The position numbers and the translations under genes are program-made. The notes under the pieces were generated by a model, which was not told where the DNA came from, did not search any database, and saw only the letters and a program-made list of their open reading frames with translations. A stretch of DNA of 64,000 bases from Akebia trifoliata (lineage: Eukaryota; Streptophyta; Magnoliopsida; Ranunculales; Lardizabalaceae): the NCBI GenBank assembly GCA_017979445.1, contig JADQWC010000526.1, positions 62,001 through 126,000 of the forward strand, in the 5' to 3' direction. Below, piece after piece: positions 1-10,790 of the stretch (the stretch's first letter is position 1; every line of letters starts with the position of its first letter).

Positions 1-1953
1 TGTATTTTACTCACAACCATAGTTGGAAAGTAATCAACAATCTCATCCTCATACATGTCCAGGTTTCTTTGACCTGATATAATTTTTAAAAAGCGTCATT
101 CCATAGCTGTAAACATCAGCTTTGGGTGTGATAGGTACGCCTGAAATCCATTCCGGTGCAAGATAGCCTTTTGTTCCTCTCATGGTTGTCAAAACCCGGT
201 TGAAGTCCTTGCCAAAGAGCTTTGCTTGCCCAAAGTCTGCAACCTTAGGGCTAAACCCTGCATCCAACAATATGTTTTCCAGTTTGATGTCACAATATAT
301 GATGCAATCTCTACGCTTGTCGTGTAGGTAAGTCAATCCTCTAGCCGTACCGAGTGCAATCTGGTATCTTGTTTTCCAGTCTAAGATGTTTGAATGCTTT
401 GGAAACAAACTAGAATTTAGTGATCCATTTGGCATATTATCATAAACTAGCAACCTTTTACTGCATTGGGCACAAAACCACCGAAGGCAAACCAGATTGG
501 CATATTGGATTATACCAAGGGTGCTCACTTCTATTCAGAATTGTTTCTCTCCTTTTCCAACAAGGCATTCAAGTTTCTTGACAGTTATGTCAACTAAGTT
601 GGGCAGTTTTCCTCTAAAAACAGAACCAAAACCTCCTTTCCCTAACTTGTCCTACAAGTTGTTCATTGCCCTTGGAAGCTTCTTGTATGTGAAAGGGACC
701 AAAGCACCCTCAACAGCTTCTATTGTACAAATGAACTCTCTTCTTTTACAATTCCAATAGATCACCAGAACAATACCCAAGAAAGTTACAACCCCTGCAA
801 TTCCACTTGCAACCCATATTGTCCTTTATCTTTGTGAGCTTTTGCCTAAGAATCTTTTCCATCACTTTCTTCATTGGAGGTCAAATTAAACAGATCTCCA
901 TACCATACCAAACATCTACCACTGTACAAGAACATTCTCTCAAGCAAGCTAATTTACATTCTTTCTTGTTCCCAACCTTTAAACCCTTTGAATATTCTGG
1001 CAATCTCATGTTTGGCATCTCGCTGTCCTCCAGGATCTTTTTTCAAAACCTTGCAAACATGAACAACCAAAACAGGACCCTTTCTGATTACAGCTAACGA
1101 AAGACTCACAATTGAAATTCATGTCACAACTTTGTAGGTTGACTAAAATAAAAAAGCCCATTGTCTACGTTCCTCGAACCATTCAAAAAGCCTCAACTGG
1201 CCCCTGAAATCCAGCATCAATCTAGAAATAATCCAAGTGTTATAAGCAGAGTACGTAAAATAGGTCTCTCTCTCTCTCTCTCTCTCCCTCTCTCTCTCTT
1301 TTGTAGCGAAGCTATAATTGAAGATATTGTTTGATCTCATTTCAGTAATTAAGCTGAAAATCTGTCCATTTCTAAGTCCCAGGATCGCTAGAATTTATCC
1401 ATGAAGTCAAGCCTTGTCCCAGGCAACAATGTATTAGTTGGGTAGTAGAAGCTCTGCCATATTAATTTGGAGGAGCTCAACCCATCTCATCTCAAAACTA
1501 GATTCCCACTATCAAGAAGCACAGCTATGGTAGAATTAACAAGTTTCGACGTTAAATATATTGCCAGATTGGGATTTTGAACTTTTTTATTAAAGAGGAC
1601 TAGATTACCGTCTTCTAAGAGTTTTAATTTTGAAGAAGATGGGTTAGGGAGGGGTGTATCTCTGTTTGCAACCCAAACAATAGTTTCAGGTGAATTTTTA
1701 TTTTTTATTTTTTGCACCAGATGCCTATGTAGTACTTCTTAGAAATGTTACCTGGTGTGAAGAAACCAAGTTCAAAGATGCCACCTTTGGAGACTATAGT
1801 CTGGTCTCCTGAGAGAGATTGGCCAACAGAGATGGTGTCAGCTCCAATGGAGAGATGAATTTTCAAAGAGAAGAAGATAATTAGTACATGAATGAAGAAC
1901 CATGGATTGCTTCTGATACTCATCTCTGCAAAACTTTGCACCACAATGCTCAA
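1..1953 (-). pseudogene. RLK-1: broken G-type lectin S-receptor-like kinase, cut by the window edge
   Basis: This is a paralogue of the intact kinase at 8125-10590, alignable along most of its length but in several frames. The 5' end (about 1705-1953) encodes a signal peptide and the start of the B-lectin domain (SKGGIFELGFFTPGN). A second lectin block lies at 1487-1717 (VWVANRDTPLP). The kinase is readable at 49-528, with VADFG and GYLAPEW. The catalytic loop reads IIYCDIKLEN: His is replaced by Tyr and the conserved Pro by Leu. A one-base insertion near 80-95 throws the frame after MTLF. The S-locus/PAN part is shortened and shifted, and a (CT)n tract at 1265-1300 replaces the codons matching NEKENYF of the intact copy. 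The last roughly 115 codons lie left of the window. A non-functional duplicate is near certain. Confidence 0.9.
1265..1300. repeat. (CT)n microsatellite inside RLK-1
   Basis: An interrupted CT repeat lies within former coding sequence. The same tract sits at the homologous position in RLK-3 (about 57683-57708), whereas the intact gene has a non-repetitive NEKENYF codon stretch there. The expansion therefore probably predates the split of RLK-1 and RLK-3. Confidence 0.9.
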
Positions 1954-1992
1954 AAGAAGATTACAACTTAAATGGGTTTGGATTTAGAGGGT

Positions 1993-2740
1993 TTTCTTTG
2001 TTAATAGTTCGTAAGTTTTGGGCAGTTTCTTAATACTCCATTTAATGAACTTTTCTCTTTCTAAATAGTTTCTGAGCATCGTCTGCCATTTCTCACGATT
2101 GAATGCTCTAACTATTCAAACTCATTATTTTCATCCAAAAAATTGGATTTTCTGCATCTCAATTGAGTTTTGGAGACTCAATTCTGTGGAAAGTGTTTAA
2201 TAAGAAATGAGAGTCATTTTTAAGGGGTTTTTCAAACATTTTGAAGATGCATAGAAAAAACTAAGGTTTTTCACCTTTTTTTTGTTATAGTTTTTGGATG
2301 AATATCAGTCAAGAATGGTTCTTTTGGGTTGAAATCATCTAAACAAGCCATTATCTCAAGTTTTTCATTGATCTTTCCATATGTTTAGTAAAAAAAATTC
2401 AAAAATTGAAAATGGGTGGATTTTACCAGTGTTGAGTTCACCACTTTTCATTTAAAAAGTGCTGAACTCAACAGTAAATAAAAAGGCGTCGAGTTCGATA
2501 GTAAATAAAAAGTGGTGAACTCGATAGTAAATAATGGTGAGTTCGATAGTAAAAATTGTGAACTCGACACTAAATAAAAAAGTGTCAGAGTTAAAATTTA
2601 TGAACTCACAATAATGAGGGACCATTAAGGAGGGACCATTAAGAAAGAAAAAAGTTTACTAAATATTCTATCAAGCTACCAGGCAAAACTTTGGGATTAT
2701 TTAGAAAGAAACCCTTCCACGAGTGTCCTTTTTATTAATT
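1993..2740. mobile_element. TIR element M, copy 1 (left end truncated)
   Basis: This is one copy of a repeat family whose complete form is at 34743-35627. The right terminal repeat is visible (TATTTAGAAAGAAACCCTTC near 2698-2717, then GTGTCC). The left TIR is partly lost where the element abuts the RLK-1 5' flank. The interior (2430-2600) is an array of diverged GAACTCGA/AGTAAATAAA units. It has no coding capacity. The same element sits at the matching position beside RLK-3 (58805-59572), so it was part of the duplicated unit. Confidence 0.7.
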
Positions 2741-2840
2741 TAAAAAAAAAAAAAAAATCAGACTTGACAAGTATATCTTTTATTTGTTGATTTTATAGAA
2801 CAACTAAGAATGAGAATAATCAATTTTGAATAATGATGAA

Positions 2841-2995
2841 GTGACCTCAAGATTGGACCTCACATCGTACATCCTAGCGTGAAAGTGTATGAGAATCATA
2901 GATGTTTTTTCTCGAAATAAGAGTGATAAAGCATCTATGACTCCTATCCACTTTCACATCAAGATGTGCAATATGAGGTCCGATCTTGAGGTCAC
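2841..2995. repeat. Foldback element F1 (64-bp arms)
   Basis: The left arm (2841-2904) begins GTGACCTCAAGATTGGACCT. The right arm (2932-2995) is its near-perfect reverse complement, separated by a 27-base loop. A transcript would form a long stem. Related copies are F2 (4091-4260), F4 (48208-48437) and F3 (59681-59835). The structure fits a miniature foldback transposon and has no ORF of its own. Confidence 0.85.
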
Positions 2996-3431
2996 TCCAA
3001 CACGACTCATCAATTTTAGTATACTCTTTTCCCGTGGTGTGAACTTTGATCCATTTGTCTTTCCCTGTCACGGGATGAGCATTTTATCCAAAATCCCTTC
3101 CAAATTTTTGTTGTCCAAAACTATTTTTATATTGGGCATTTTTATCTCTAAAAAATAATACGTGTACATTTTTTAATGTGAAAGTTTTGTGAACAATATC
3201 ATAATTATGTTTTGAACTTTGTTATAGTGACTCAAAATAGCATTCACTATGCATAGAATCATCAATTTTCCTCGAGTGTATAATGCTCGTATCTGGAGAA
3301 AAATATCTCTGTCTTTCTACATACTCAAGTGCTATTCGACTATTATTTAAAGTCACTTTAGCATTTTTATTTTCTTTGTTTTTTTAACTACAACAAGGAT
3401 ATTCCTATCATTCAACAATAAAAATCATTGT

Positions 3432-3990
3432 TTTCATCAAAAAAATTGGATTTTTTTGCATTTCAATCGAGTTTTGGAGACTCAATTCCATCGGACAGTG
3501 TTTAATAAGAAAGGAGAGCCATTTTCAAGGGGTCTTTCAAACATTTTGAAGATGCATGTAAAAAACTAAGGTTTTTCACCTTTTTATTCTTATAATTTTT
3601 GGATGAATATCTATCAAGAATGGTTCTTTTGGGTTGAAATCATCTAAACAAGCCGTTATCTTAAGTTTTTAGTCTATCTTTTCTTATGTTTTAGTCGAAA
3701 AAATTCAAAAATTGAAAATGGGTGGATTTTACCAGTGTTGAGTTCACCACTTTAAAAAGTGTTGAACTCGACAGTAAATAAAAGGCATCGAGTTCGATAG
3801 TAAATAAAAAGTGGTGGACTCGATAGTACATAGTGGTGAGTTCGATAGTAAAAATTGTGAGCTCACAATAACGAGGGACCATTAAGAAAGAAAAAATTTT
3901 ACTAAATATTCTATCAAGCGACCGGGCAAAACTTTGGGACTATTTAGAAAGAAACCCTACCACGAGTATCCTTTTTATTAATTTAAAATT
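3432..3990. mobile_element. TIR element M, copy 2 (right half only)
   Basis: This is a truncated copy of the M element. It keeps the segment about 100 bp into copy 1, the GAACTCGA-type array (3740-3870) and the right terminal repeat (TATTTAGAAAGAAACCC near 3939-3955). Together with the following foldback F2 it repeats the order of 2100-3420, so 3430-4650 is a tandem copy of that block. Confidence 0.65.
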
Positions 3991-4090
3991 TTTTTTTTTT
4001 TTTTTTTCTAGACTTGACAAATATATTTTTTATTTGTTGATTTTATAGTACAATTAAGAATAAGAATAATCAATTTTGAATAATGCTGAA

Positions 4091-4260
4091 GTGACCTCAT
4101 GATTGGACCTCACATCGTACATCTTCGTGCGAAAGTGTATGAGAGTCATAGATGTTTTTCCTCGAAATAAGAGTGAAAACTAATTTCGAGGAAAATTATC
4201 TATGATTCCTATCTACTTTCACATCAAGATGTGCAATATGAGATCCAATCTTGAGGTCAC
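4091..4260. repeat. Foldback element F2
   Basis: This is a second copy of the F1 hairpin. Arms begin GTGACCTCATGATTGGACCT and end TCTTGAGGTCAC. The loop differs from F1: it contains CCTCGAAAT and its inverted partner ATTTCGAGG, so the stem is nearly continuous. It lies within the tandem copy of the block holding F1. Confidence 0.85.
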
Positions 4261-4500
4261 TCCAACACGACTCATCAATTTTAATATACTCTTTCCACGT
4301 ATTGTGAACTTTGATCCATTTGTCTTTCCATGTCATGGGATGAGCATTTTATCCAAAATCCCTTCCAAAATTTTTTTTTTTCCAAAACTATTTTTATGTT
4401 GGGCATTTTTATCTCTAAAAAATAATACGCGTACATTTTTAATTGTGAAAGTTTTGTCAACAATATCATAATTATGTTTTGAACCTTGTTATAGTGACTC

Positions 4501-4753
4501 AAAATAGCACTTAGTATGTATATAATCATCAATTTCCTTGAGTGTATAACGCTTGGATTTCGAGAAAAATATCTGTGTCTTTCTACATACTCGAGTGCCA
4601 TTTGACTATTATTTAAAGTCACTTTAGCATTTTTATTTTCTTTGTTTTTTTTGAAAGGACTCGAGTATGTAGAAAGACAAATATTTTCCTCAAAATACGA
4701 GCGTTATACACTCAAGGAAAATTGATGATTCTATGCATACTAAGTGCTATTTT
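4501..4753. repeat. Inverted repeat with arms of about 97 bp
   Basis: The left arm (4501-4598) runs from AAAATAGCACTTAGTATG to CTACATACTCGAGTGCC. The right arm (4657-4753) is its reverse complement with scattered mismatches, and the loop is about 60 bases. Single arms, without the partner, occur near 3240-3345, 6645-6755 and 60070-60165. The inverted partner was therefore added at this locus after duplication. Confidence 0.8.
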
Positions 4754-5083
4754 CTTTGTTTTTTTTTTTTTTTTTTTATAACCATAACAAGGATATTCCT
4801 ATTATTTGACAATAAACATCATTGCCAAGAGTGGTTTTGTAACAAAATTGAAAAAAGTAAAGATTTGAGAAACTTTTCTGATATGATAAAAGGACTTTTT
4901 GAGTTAGATAAAGGAATTCGCTGTCAAAAAAAAAAAAAAAAAGAATAATGATGAATGCACATGATTTTGGTATGTGGTCGGATATGTGGTTGGGGCACAG
5001 AATCACACATCTTTTTCCCATGTATGCCAATGAAAAAGATTGTGCCCTTGCCACATTAGCCGCATACCCAACCGCTTGTATTC

Positions 5084-5296
5084 TTTTTTTTTTTTTTTGA
5101 TAACGAAGGGTATCCGGGCCAGCTTGCGCGCACCAGACTAGTCCCTATGCCCCGCATTCAGGCTATACCCCACTACGTGGAGCGGTGCGTGACCACCAAG
5201 GTTTTTTATGGGTAGTGGGATTTGAACTTGAGACCATAGAAAGAGCAGATTCCTTGGCCCCAAGTTACTACCATTCAGCCACCCCCTTGGTGGTTC
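5084..5296 (-). mobile_element. tRNA-derived SINE with 14-bp target duplication
   Basis: Read on the minus strand it starts near a pol III A box (TGGCTGAATGG), followed by a B box (GTTCAAATCCC), a body with GGTGCGCGCAAGCT, and an A-rich tail after CGTTATC. It is flanked by identical direct repeats AACCGCTTGTATTC at 5070-5083 and 5297-5310. The paralogous site near 60505-60525 (CCCAACTGCGTGCATTCATC) is empty. The insertion therefore came after the cluster duplicated. The family is not assigned with certainty; the layout resembles Au-type plant SINEs. Confidence 0.88.
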
Positions 5297-5577
5297 AACC
5301 GCTTGTATTCATCACGATTCAAAAAAAAAAAAAAAAAAAAGACTTTTCTAATGTGCAAGTTTGACATAATGAACCAACTAGGAAGCTCTAGTTCAACTGC
5401 GTCCAACCTAATCTCATAAATCAAGATGATGGTAGACCTAGAAAAAATCATTTTTCATTAAATATAATCTAAACAACTTTTCTATAAAATTTCATTTTTC
5501 AAACTAATTACTTATTTTTTTTTAAATTTATTTTTATAAATAATAAATAAATATTTCTATAAATGTAAGTGTAAATA

Positions 5578-5779
5578 AGGGGGTGGCTGAATGGTAGTAA
5601 CTTGGGGCCAAGGAATCTGCTCTTTCTATGGTCTCAAGTTCAAATCCCACTACCCATAAAAAACCTTGGTGGCCACGCACCGCTCCACGTAGTGGGGTAT
5701 AGCTTGAGTGTGGGGCGTAGGGACTAGTCTGGTGCGCGCAAGCTAGCCCGGATACCCTTCGTTATCAAAAAAAAAAAAA
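5578..5779 (+). mobile_element. Second SINE copy, in the right arm of the palindrome
   Basis: This is a nearly identical SINE in the opposite orientation, with A box (TGGCTGAATGG at about 5583), B box and a poly(A) tail at 5767-5779. Its 3' flank (GAATACAAGCGGTTGGG) is the reverse complement of the flank of the first copy. It was therefore created by the inverted duplication rather than by retroposition. Confidence 0.85.
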
Positions 5780-5880
5780 GAATACAAGCGGTTGGGTATG
5801 CGGCTAATGTGGCAAGGGCACAAAATCATAGATTTTTTTCATTGGGATACATGGGAAAAAAGATGTGTGATTCTGTGCCC

Positions 5881-7228
5881 GGATACCCTTATTAGCTGAG
5901 AGAGTTAGGTGTAAATCTAGATAGATCTCCACCTTTGATCCTTAGCCATTTTAGGAAAACATATTGTGATGCGTTTGCATATAGTGTGTGCATGTAATGG
6001 ACTTTAAAAAGAGAAGATTACCTTCAAGGAGAGATTACTCTTTAGCGCTTAAGCCATCAGAAAAAAAAATCAAAAGATAATTATTCTAGGAATTTAAAAT
6101 TATGAGGAAGTAAAAAATATCTATACTAGAAATTTAAAACATGCAAAGAAAGTAAATAAATAAGAAACAATTACTCTAATGTTCTCATGGAACTTATTGA
6201 TGGCTGATAGAGTGAGCTTAATTACCTCTAGGATTCTCTACCCTTAAGCCTCAAGTTAAAGATGAAAATCTACATTGTTTAAAATAAGGAAAACTTAAAA
6301 GTAAACTTATTCAATTACCTTGGATTGGTTCTTCTCTCCATGACTGCAAAAGTTTGCTCCTCAATCCTCAAAAGAATAGAAGTTGTCTCTATATGAATTG
6401 AGGACTTAAATGGGATTGGATTTTAAAAATAAAAAATAAAAAATACCAGACTTATTCAACTACCTTTGCTAAATCTCCCTTAACAAGTATATCTTTTATT
6501 TGTTGATTTTATACAACAATTAGGAATAACCAATTGTATTTTGGTCGCACATTTTTGTCTCTAAAAAATAATTGGTATACAATTTATATGTTGAAAGTTT
6601 TGTCTACAATATCATAATTATATTTTGAACCTTGTTACAGTGGCTCGAAAGAGCACTGAATATGCATAGAATCATCAACTATCCTCGACTGTATTACACT
6701 TTTATCTCGAGAGAAAAACGTCTATGGTTTTCTACATACTCGAGTGCTATTCAACAGTTATTTCAAGTCACTTCAGCATTTTTCTTCTATTGTTTGTATT
6801 TTAAATACAAGGGATATTCCTATCATTTAAGAAAAACTATCAGTGCTGAGAGTGTTATGTAACAAAAGTTTTAAGTAAGATTTGAGAAAGTTTTGTGAGT
6901 TTTGGGGCCTGCATAGTAAGACTCAAATATTTTCCTGAAGTTTACTTCATAAAAGGACTTCTTGAGTTAGATAAAGGAACCCACAATCTTTGTTCCGAAT
7001 CCGAAAAAATATTTATGCTAATGTGCAAGTTTCACATAATGAACCAACTAGGAGGCTCAAGTTCCACTGCCTCCAACCTAATCTCATAAATCAGGGTTGT
7101 TGGCAGACCTAGACAAAGTTCATTTTTCATTAAACATATTCTAAACATTTTTTTTAAATAAAATTTCATTTTCAAACTAATTCATTTTTTTTTTCAAATA
7201 TATTTTCATAAATAATAAACAATTATTT
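5881..7228. other. Spacer between RLK-1 and RLK-2, no gene seen
   Basis: This is AT-rich DNA without a supportable gene. Parts match the spacer beyond RLK-3: 5895-6300 resembles 61385-61700 (GAGAGTTAGGTGTA), and 6600-6770 resembles 60050-60170. It is a diverged copy of the repeated spacer plus remnants of unidentified repeats. Short ORFs here have no recognisable domain. Confidence 0.6.
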
Positions 7229-7640
7229 TTATAAAAAGGTAAGGATATTATGATAAACCAAATTTGTCATGTCAAATTTGCTAAGAGCATTGGAGTAAGC
7301 TGGTTTTTGGTGAAATTTTCCCTTGATCCCTCTCAATATTGTCCCATTTGTAAAAAAAATTGCAATAGCAAAGATAACACAATCGCACAAAACACAAGAA
7401 TTTATGTGGCTCGGCAGTGTGCATACATCCACGGAACAGAGCAAGAACAACCACTATTTTCTCTCATAAGTTTTACAGCCCTAGATATGTCTTTTTATAT
7501 AACCGAGAGTTACCAAAACAAGTAAAACTCCCAAAAATAGAAACCCTCAAAAACTAGAAAACCCCTTAAGAAAATATTACACGATTGCCCTTTTCATACT
7601 CCTTAAAAAATTCTGAGTACAAGAATACAAGACATTTACA
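7229..7640. other. Probable decayed TE fragment downstream of the intact RLK
   Basis: It contains a stretch around 7391-7440 (ATTTATGTGGCTCGGCAGTG, then a CATCCACGG-like motif) of a kind I associate with plant LTR or non-autonomous elements. A TATA-like TTTTTATATAACC follows at about 7491. No termini or target duplication could be defined. The ORFs across it show no domain. Confidence 0.35.
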
Positions 7641-8124
7641 CAACACCAAAAGTGTGTTTGAATGTTTTTATTGCATTGCATCTATGCAATTCATAAATCA
7701 TAAGTACATGTATAATTCATGAATAATATACTAGTATTGGGGACAAGGTGTAGATCATGATGAGATGAGGAACAAAGAGGATATAATCTCTATGATTCAT
7801 ATTCGTTCAAAACAAAGCTCAATTACAACAAATTATAATAGAACCTGTACTACAAATACAAGTATTATCACCCAAGTCTTGTACATAACAACATTACCAA
7901 GCATCCAGAATACTTAACATCTCAAGTGTGCCTTGAAGGGATCTTTAGAGCCTCTCCTGCACCTATTACGTTTATGAAATACAACCCATTCATAGCTATC
8001 CATATCTACATACCAACAAAAGAAACTAAACGTTCCGAGACTGAAATTGCAACTGTCTAAGCTTTTAGGAAGAAAACAAGAATGTAATCACCTTAACATA
8101 TATAGAGGTACTAATGCACCATTT
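7641..8124 (-). other. 3' flank of the intact RLK
   Basis: This AT-rich region has no ORF with a recognisable domain. It presumably contains the 3' UTR of the kinase, but no polyadenylation site can be fixed by eye. Confidence 0.4.
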
Positions 8125-10590
8125 TTATGATGACTTGAAACTCACCAAAGAGGAAGTAGTTTTGGCCGAAGAAGCAGTTGAGACCCTACTCTGTGCTTGG
8201 GAACTTTCTTCCCCAGAAGCCTCCTCAGGAACTTCATTCACCACCAGGTTGTCCATGATTGCTTGGAAAAATTCCGGGATGGGAGGAATACCCACCTCTA
8301 AGATTCCCTCCAGAATCTGAACTATGTGTCCCATTGTTGGCCTATCCTTCTCATCTTTTTGAATGCACCAACATGCCACTCTGCAAGCTCTAGTAAGTTC
8401 TTCAATGTCGGCAATGCCCTCCAACCTAGAATCCAGCAAGTTAAGAACTTCTTCTCCATTGTGTGCTCTACTCACAACCTGGGTAGGGAAGTAATCGACC
8501 ATCCCATCCCCAGATATGTCCAGGTTTCTCCGACCTGATATAAGTTCGAAAAGGGTCATTCCATAGCTGTAAACATCAGCTTTTGGTGTGACAGCTACAC
8601 CCATAATCCACTCTGGTGCAAGATAGCCTCTTGTTCCTTTCATGCTTGTCAAGACACGGCTGAACTCCCGGCCAAAGAGCTTAGCTACCCCAAAGTCAGC
8701 AACCTTAGGAGTAAACCCAGCATCCAATAGTATGTTTTCCGGTTTGATATCACAGTGTATGATGCAATCCCTGCACTTCTCATGGAGATAAACCAATCCT
8801 CTAGCCGTCCCGAGTGCAATCTGGTATCTTGTTTTCCAGTCTAAGATGTTTGAATCCTTTTGAAACAACCAAGAATTTAGTGAACCATTTGGCATATAAT
8901 CATAAACTAGCAACCTTTTACTACCTTCAGCACAAAACCCCCGAAGACGAACCAGATTGGCATGCTGGATAATACCAAGGGTGCTCACTTCCATTCGGAA
9001 TTGCTTCTCTCCTTTTCCAAGGCATTCAAGTTTCTTCACAGCTATGTCGATTGAGTTGGGCAGTTTTCCCTTAAAAACAGAACCAAAACCTCCTTTCCCC
9101 AACTTCTCCGAGAAGTTCTTCGTTGCACTTCGAAGATGTTTGAATGGAAATGACACCAATCCATCCTCAACAGCCTCCAATGTACCATTGACTTCTTTCC
9201 TTCTACAATGCCAAAAGATTACCAAGATAATGCCTAAGAAAGGTACAACCCCACCTACAATGACCCAAATTGTTCTTCCTTTCTTTTTAGCATCATGAGC
9301 TTTCACCTCTGAATCTGCAATTCGCACATGAAGAATTCTTCCATTACTATTATCAGATGAGAATTCTTGCAAATTCAACAGGTCTCCCCGCCAAATTAAA
9401 CATTCCTTGTCATAAGAATATGCTGTACAAGAACAGTTGCTCAAACAAGCTAACTCACATTCTTTCATGTTACCACCGACTTCTAAAGACTCTGAATTTG
9501 CTGGCAATCTCATGTTGGGCATCACAAAAAATGTGTCTTTTCCTCCAGACCCGCATCGTAAAGGGATTTTCCTCACACAAACTCCCCACCAAACACCCAG
9601 ATTGTTCCAATCTTTCGAAGAACGTGGTTCAAAACCTTCCAAACATGAACAATAGGGCAAGGCTTTCTCATTACAGCTACCAAAGGATCCACAAGAACCA
9701 TAGACCTCACAAGGCTGTCTTGGTAGACTAAGAGTTAAAGTCCATTGTCGAGTTTCCTCTGACCACAAGAAATTCTGCATCTGACCCGAGTAATCCAACT
9801 CAAATCTAGATAACATAGTGGTGTTATAAAGAGACATTGTAAAATAGTTTTCCTTCTCGTTTGTAACATAGCTGTAATTGTAGATGCCGTCTGTACTCAT
9901 TTCAGGAATTGAGTTGAAAATTTTTCCATTCCAAGTCCCAGTAGAGTAGTATCTTTGAGACCCATTCCACTGTAGAAAAAATTGATTACTTCCATTCGGG
10001 TCTATCCCGATAGAGAAGATTCCTCTCCCGGGATCTTCTGAATTTTTCCATGAAGTGATGACTTGTGTTCTGTTAGTGAGTTTATTCAAACCAAGCCTTG
10101 CACCAGGCATCCATGTATGGGTTTGGTGATCAAAGCTCTGCCATATTACATTGGAGGAGTTCAACCCATCTCTCAAAACAAGATTCCCACTGTCAAGAAG
10201 CACTGCTATGGTAGAATTAAGGGGGCTTGAAATTAAATTTGTTGACCAAAATTGGATTTTGGACTTGTTAAAAAGGACTAGATTACCATCTTCTAAGAGT
10301 TTTAATTCTGAATAAGATGAGTCAGGGAGGGGTGTATCTCTGTTTGACACCCAAACTATAATTTGAGGTGAAATTTTTTTGTACCAGATGCCTATGTAGT
10401 AGTTCTTAGAATTGTTACCTGGTGTGAAGAAACCAAGTTCAAAGATGCCACCTTTGGAGACTATGGTCTGGTTTCCTGAGAGAGACTGACCAGCAGAGAT
10501 GATGTCAGCTGCAATAGAGAAATGGGTTTTGAAAGATAAGAAGAGAATCAGTAGATGAATGAAAAACCATGGATTGCTTCTGATACCCAT
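8125..10590 (-). CDS. Intact G-type lectin S-receptor-like serine/threonine-protein kinase (At2g19130-like)
   Basis: This single-exon receptor kinase of the plasma membrane has 821 residues from the chosen Met; 838 if the upstream in-frame Met at 10641 is used. I prefer the ATG at 10588-10590 (MGIRSNPWFF) because a hydrophobic signal peptide follows at once and RLK-1 and RLK-3 keep this site. Numbering in the 838-residue frame: B-lectin about 45-170 (VWVSNRDTPLP); S-locus glycoprotein region about 200-310; Cys-rich/PAN about 311-430 (CLSNCSCTAYSY); one membrane helix about 457-478; kinase about 513-785. The kinase has glycine loop GKGGFG (515-520), Lys536, catalytic Asp631, DFG 649-651 and APE 675-677. 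The loop reads HCDIKPEN, so Cys replaces the usual Arg (non-RD class). A Ser/Thr-rich tail ends the protein. Ligand unknown; the family is linked to immunity and stress signalling. Confidence 0.93.
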   Translation of the reverse strand: MGIRSNPWFFIHLLILFLSFKTHFSIAADIISAGQSLSGNQTIVSKGGIFELGFFTPGNNSKNYYIGIWYKKISPQIIVWVSNRDTPLPDSSYSELKLLEDGNLVLFNKSKIQFWSTNLISSPLNSTIAVLLDSGNLVLRDGLNSSNVIWQSFDHQTHTWMPGARLGLNKLTNRTQVITSWKNSEDPGRGIFSIGIDPNGSNQFFLQWNGSQRYYSTGTWNGKIFNSIPEMSTDGIYNYSYVTNEKENYFTMSLYNTTMLSRFELDYSGQMQNFLWSEETRQWTLTLSLPRQPCEVYGSCGSFGSCNEKALPYCSCLEGFEPRSSKDWNNLGVWWGVCVRKIPLRCGSGGKDTFFVMPNMRLPANSESLEVGGNMKECELACLSNCSCTAYSYDKECLIWRGDLLNLQEFSSDNSNGRILHVRIADSEVKAHDAKKKGRTIWVIVGGVVPFLGIILVIFWHCRRKEVNGTLEAVEDGLVSFPFKHLRSATKNFSEKLGKGGFGSVFKGKLPNSIDIAVKKLECLGKGEKQFRMEVSTLGIIQHANLVRLRGFCAEGSKRLLVYDYMPNGSLNSWLFQKDSNILDWKTRYQIALGTARGLVYLHEKCRDCIIHCDIKPENILLDAGFTPKVADFGVAKLFGREFSRVLTSMKGTRGYLAPEWIMGVAVTPKADVYSYGMTLFELISGRRNLDISGDGMVDYFPTQVVSRAHNGEEVLNLLDSRLEGIADIEELTRACRVACWCIQKDEKDRPTMGHIVQILEGILEVGIPPIPEFFQAIMDNLVVNEVPEEASGEESSQAQSRVSTASSAKTTSSLVSFKSS

Positions 10591-10790
10591 CTCTGCAAAA
10601 CTTTGCACCACAATGCATTCAAGAAGAAATGAAACAGACAACTTACGAAGATGAGAAAAAAAAAAGAAGAAAAAAAGAAGGGGAAAGCCCTGTACTGTAC
10701 TGCTGGGAGTTGGGTAGCTAATTAGGTCCTGGTCTCTGGCAGCATACCCATCTATATGTTTGTAATTTAGTAATACCCCCCCTGAGAAAT

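Larger units (their letters stand above)
4993..5880. repeat. Large palindrome containing two opposed SINEs
   Basis: The left arm (4993 to about 5285) and right arm (about 5578-5880) are reverse complements over roughly 290 bp, separated by about 290 bp of unique spacer. Both arms hold a SINE and its non-SINE flank (GCATACCCAACCGCTTG). Only the left SINE has direct target duplications on both sides. The right arm is thus an inverted copy of the left locus, not an independent insertion. The right arm keeps about 10 bases (near 5823-5833) that the left arm has lost. Confidence 0.85.

Noticed and set aside
497..760. Plus-strand ORFs over the receptor kinase copies (also 807-1097, 8957-9298, 9357-9731, 56756-57159)
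   Set aside because: They are antisense shadows of the kinase coding sequence and recur only because the kinase is duplicated.
5574..5790. Independent retroposition of the second SINE
   Set aside because: No target duplication flanks it, and its flanking DNA is the reverse complement of the first SINE flank.
8114..8538. Plus-strand ORFs at the 3' end of the intact RLK
   Set aside because: Reverse-frame shadows of the kinase C-terminus with no domain or codon support.
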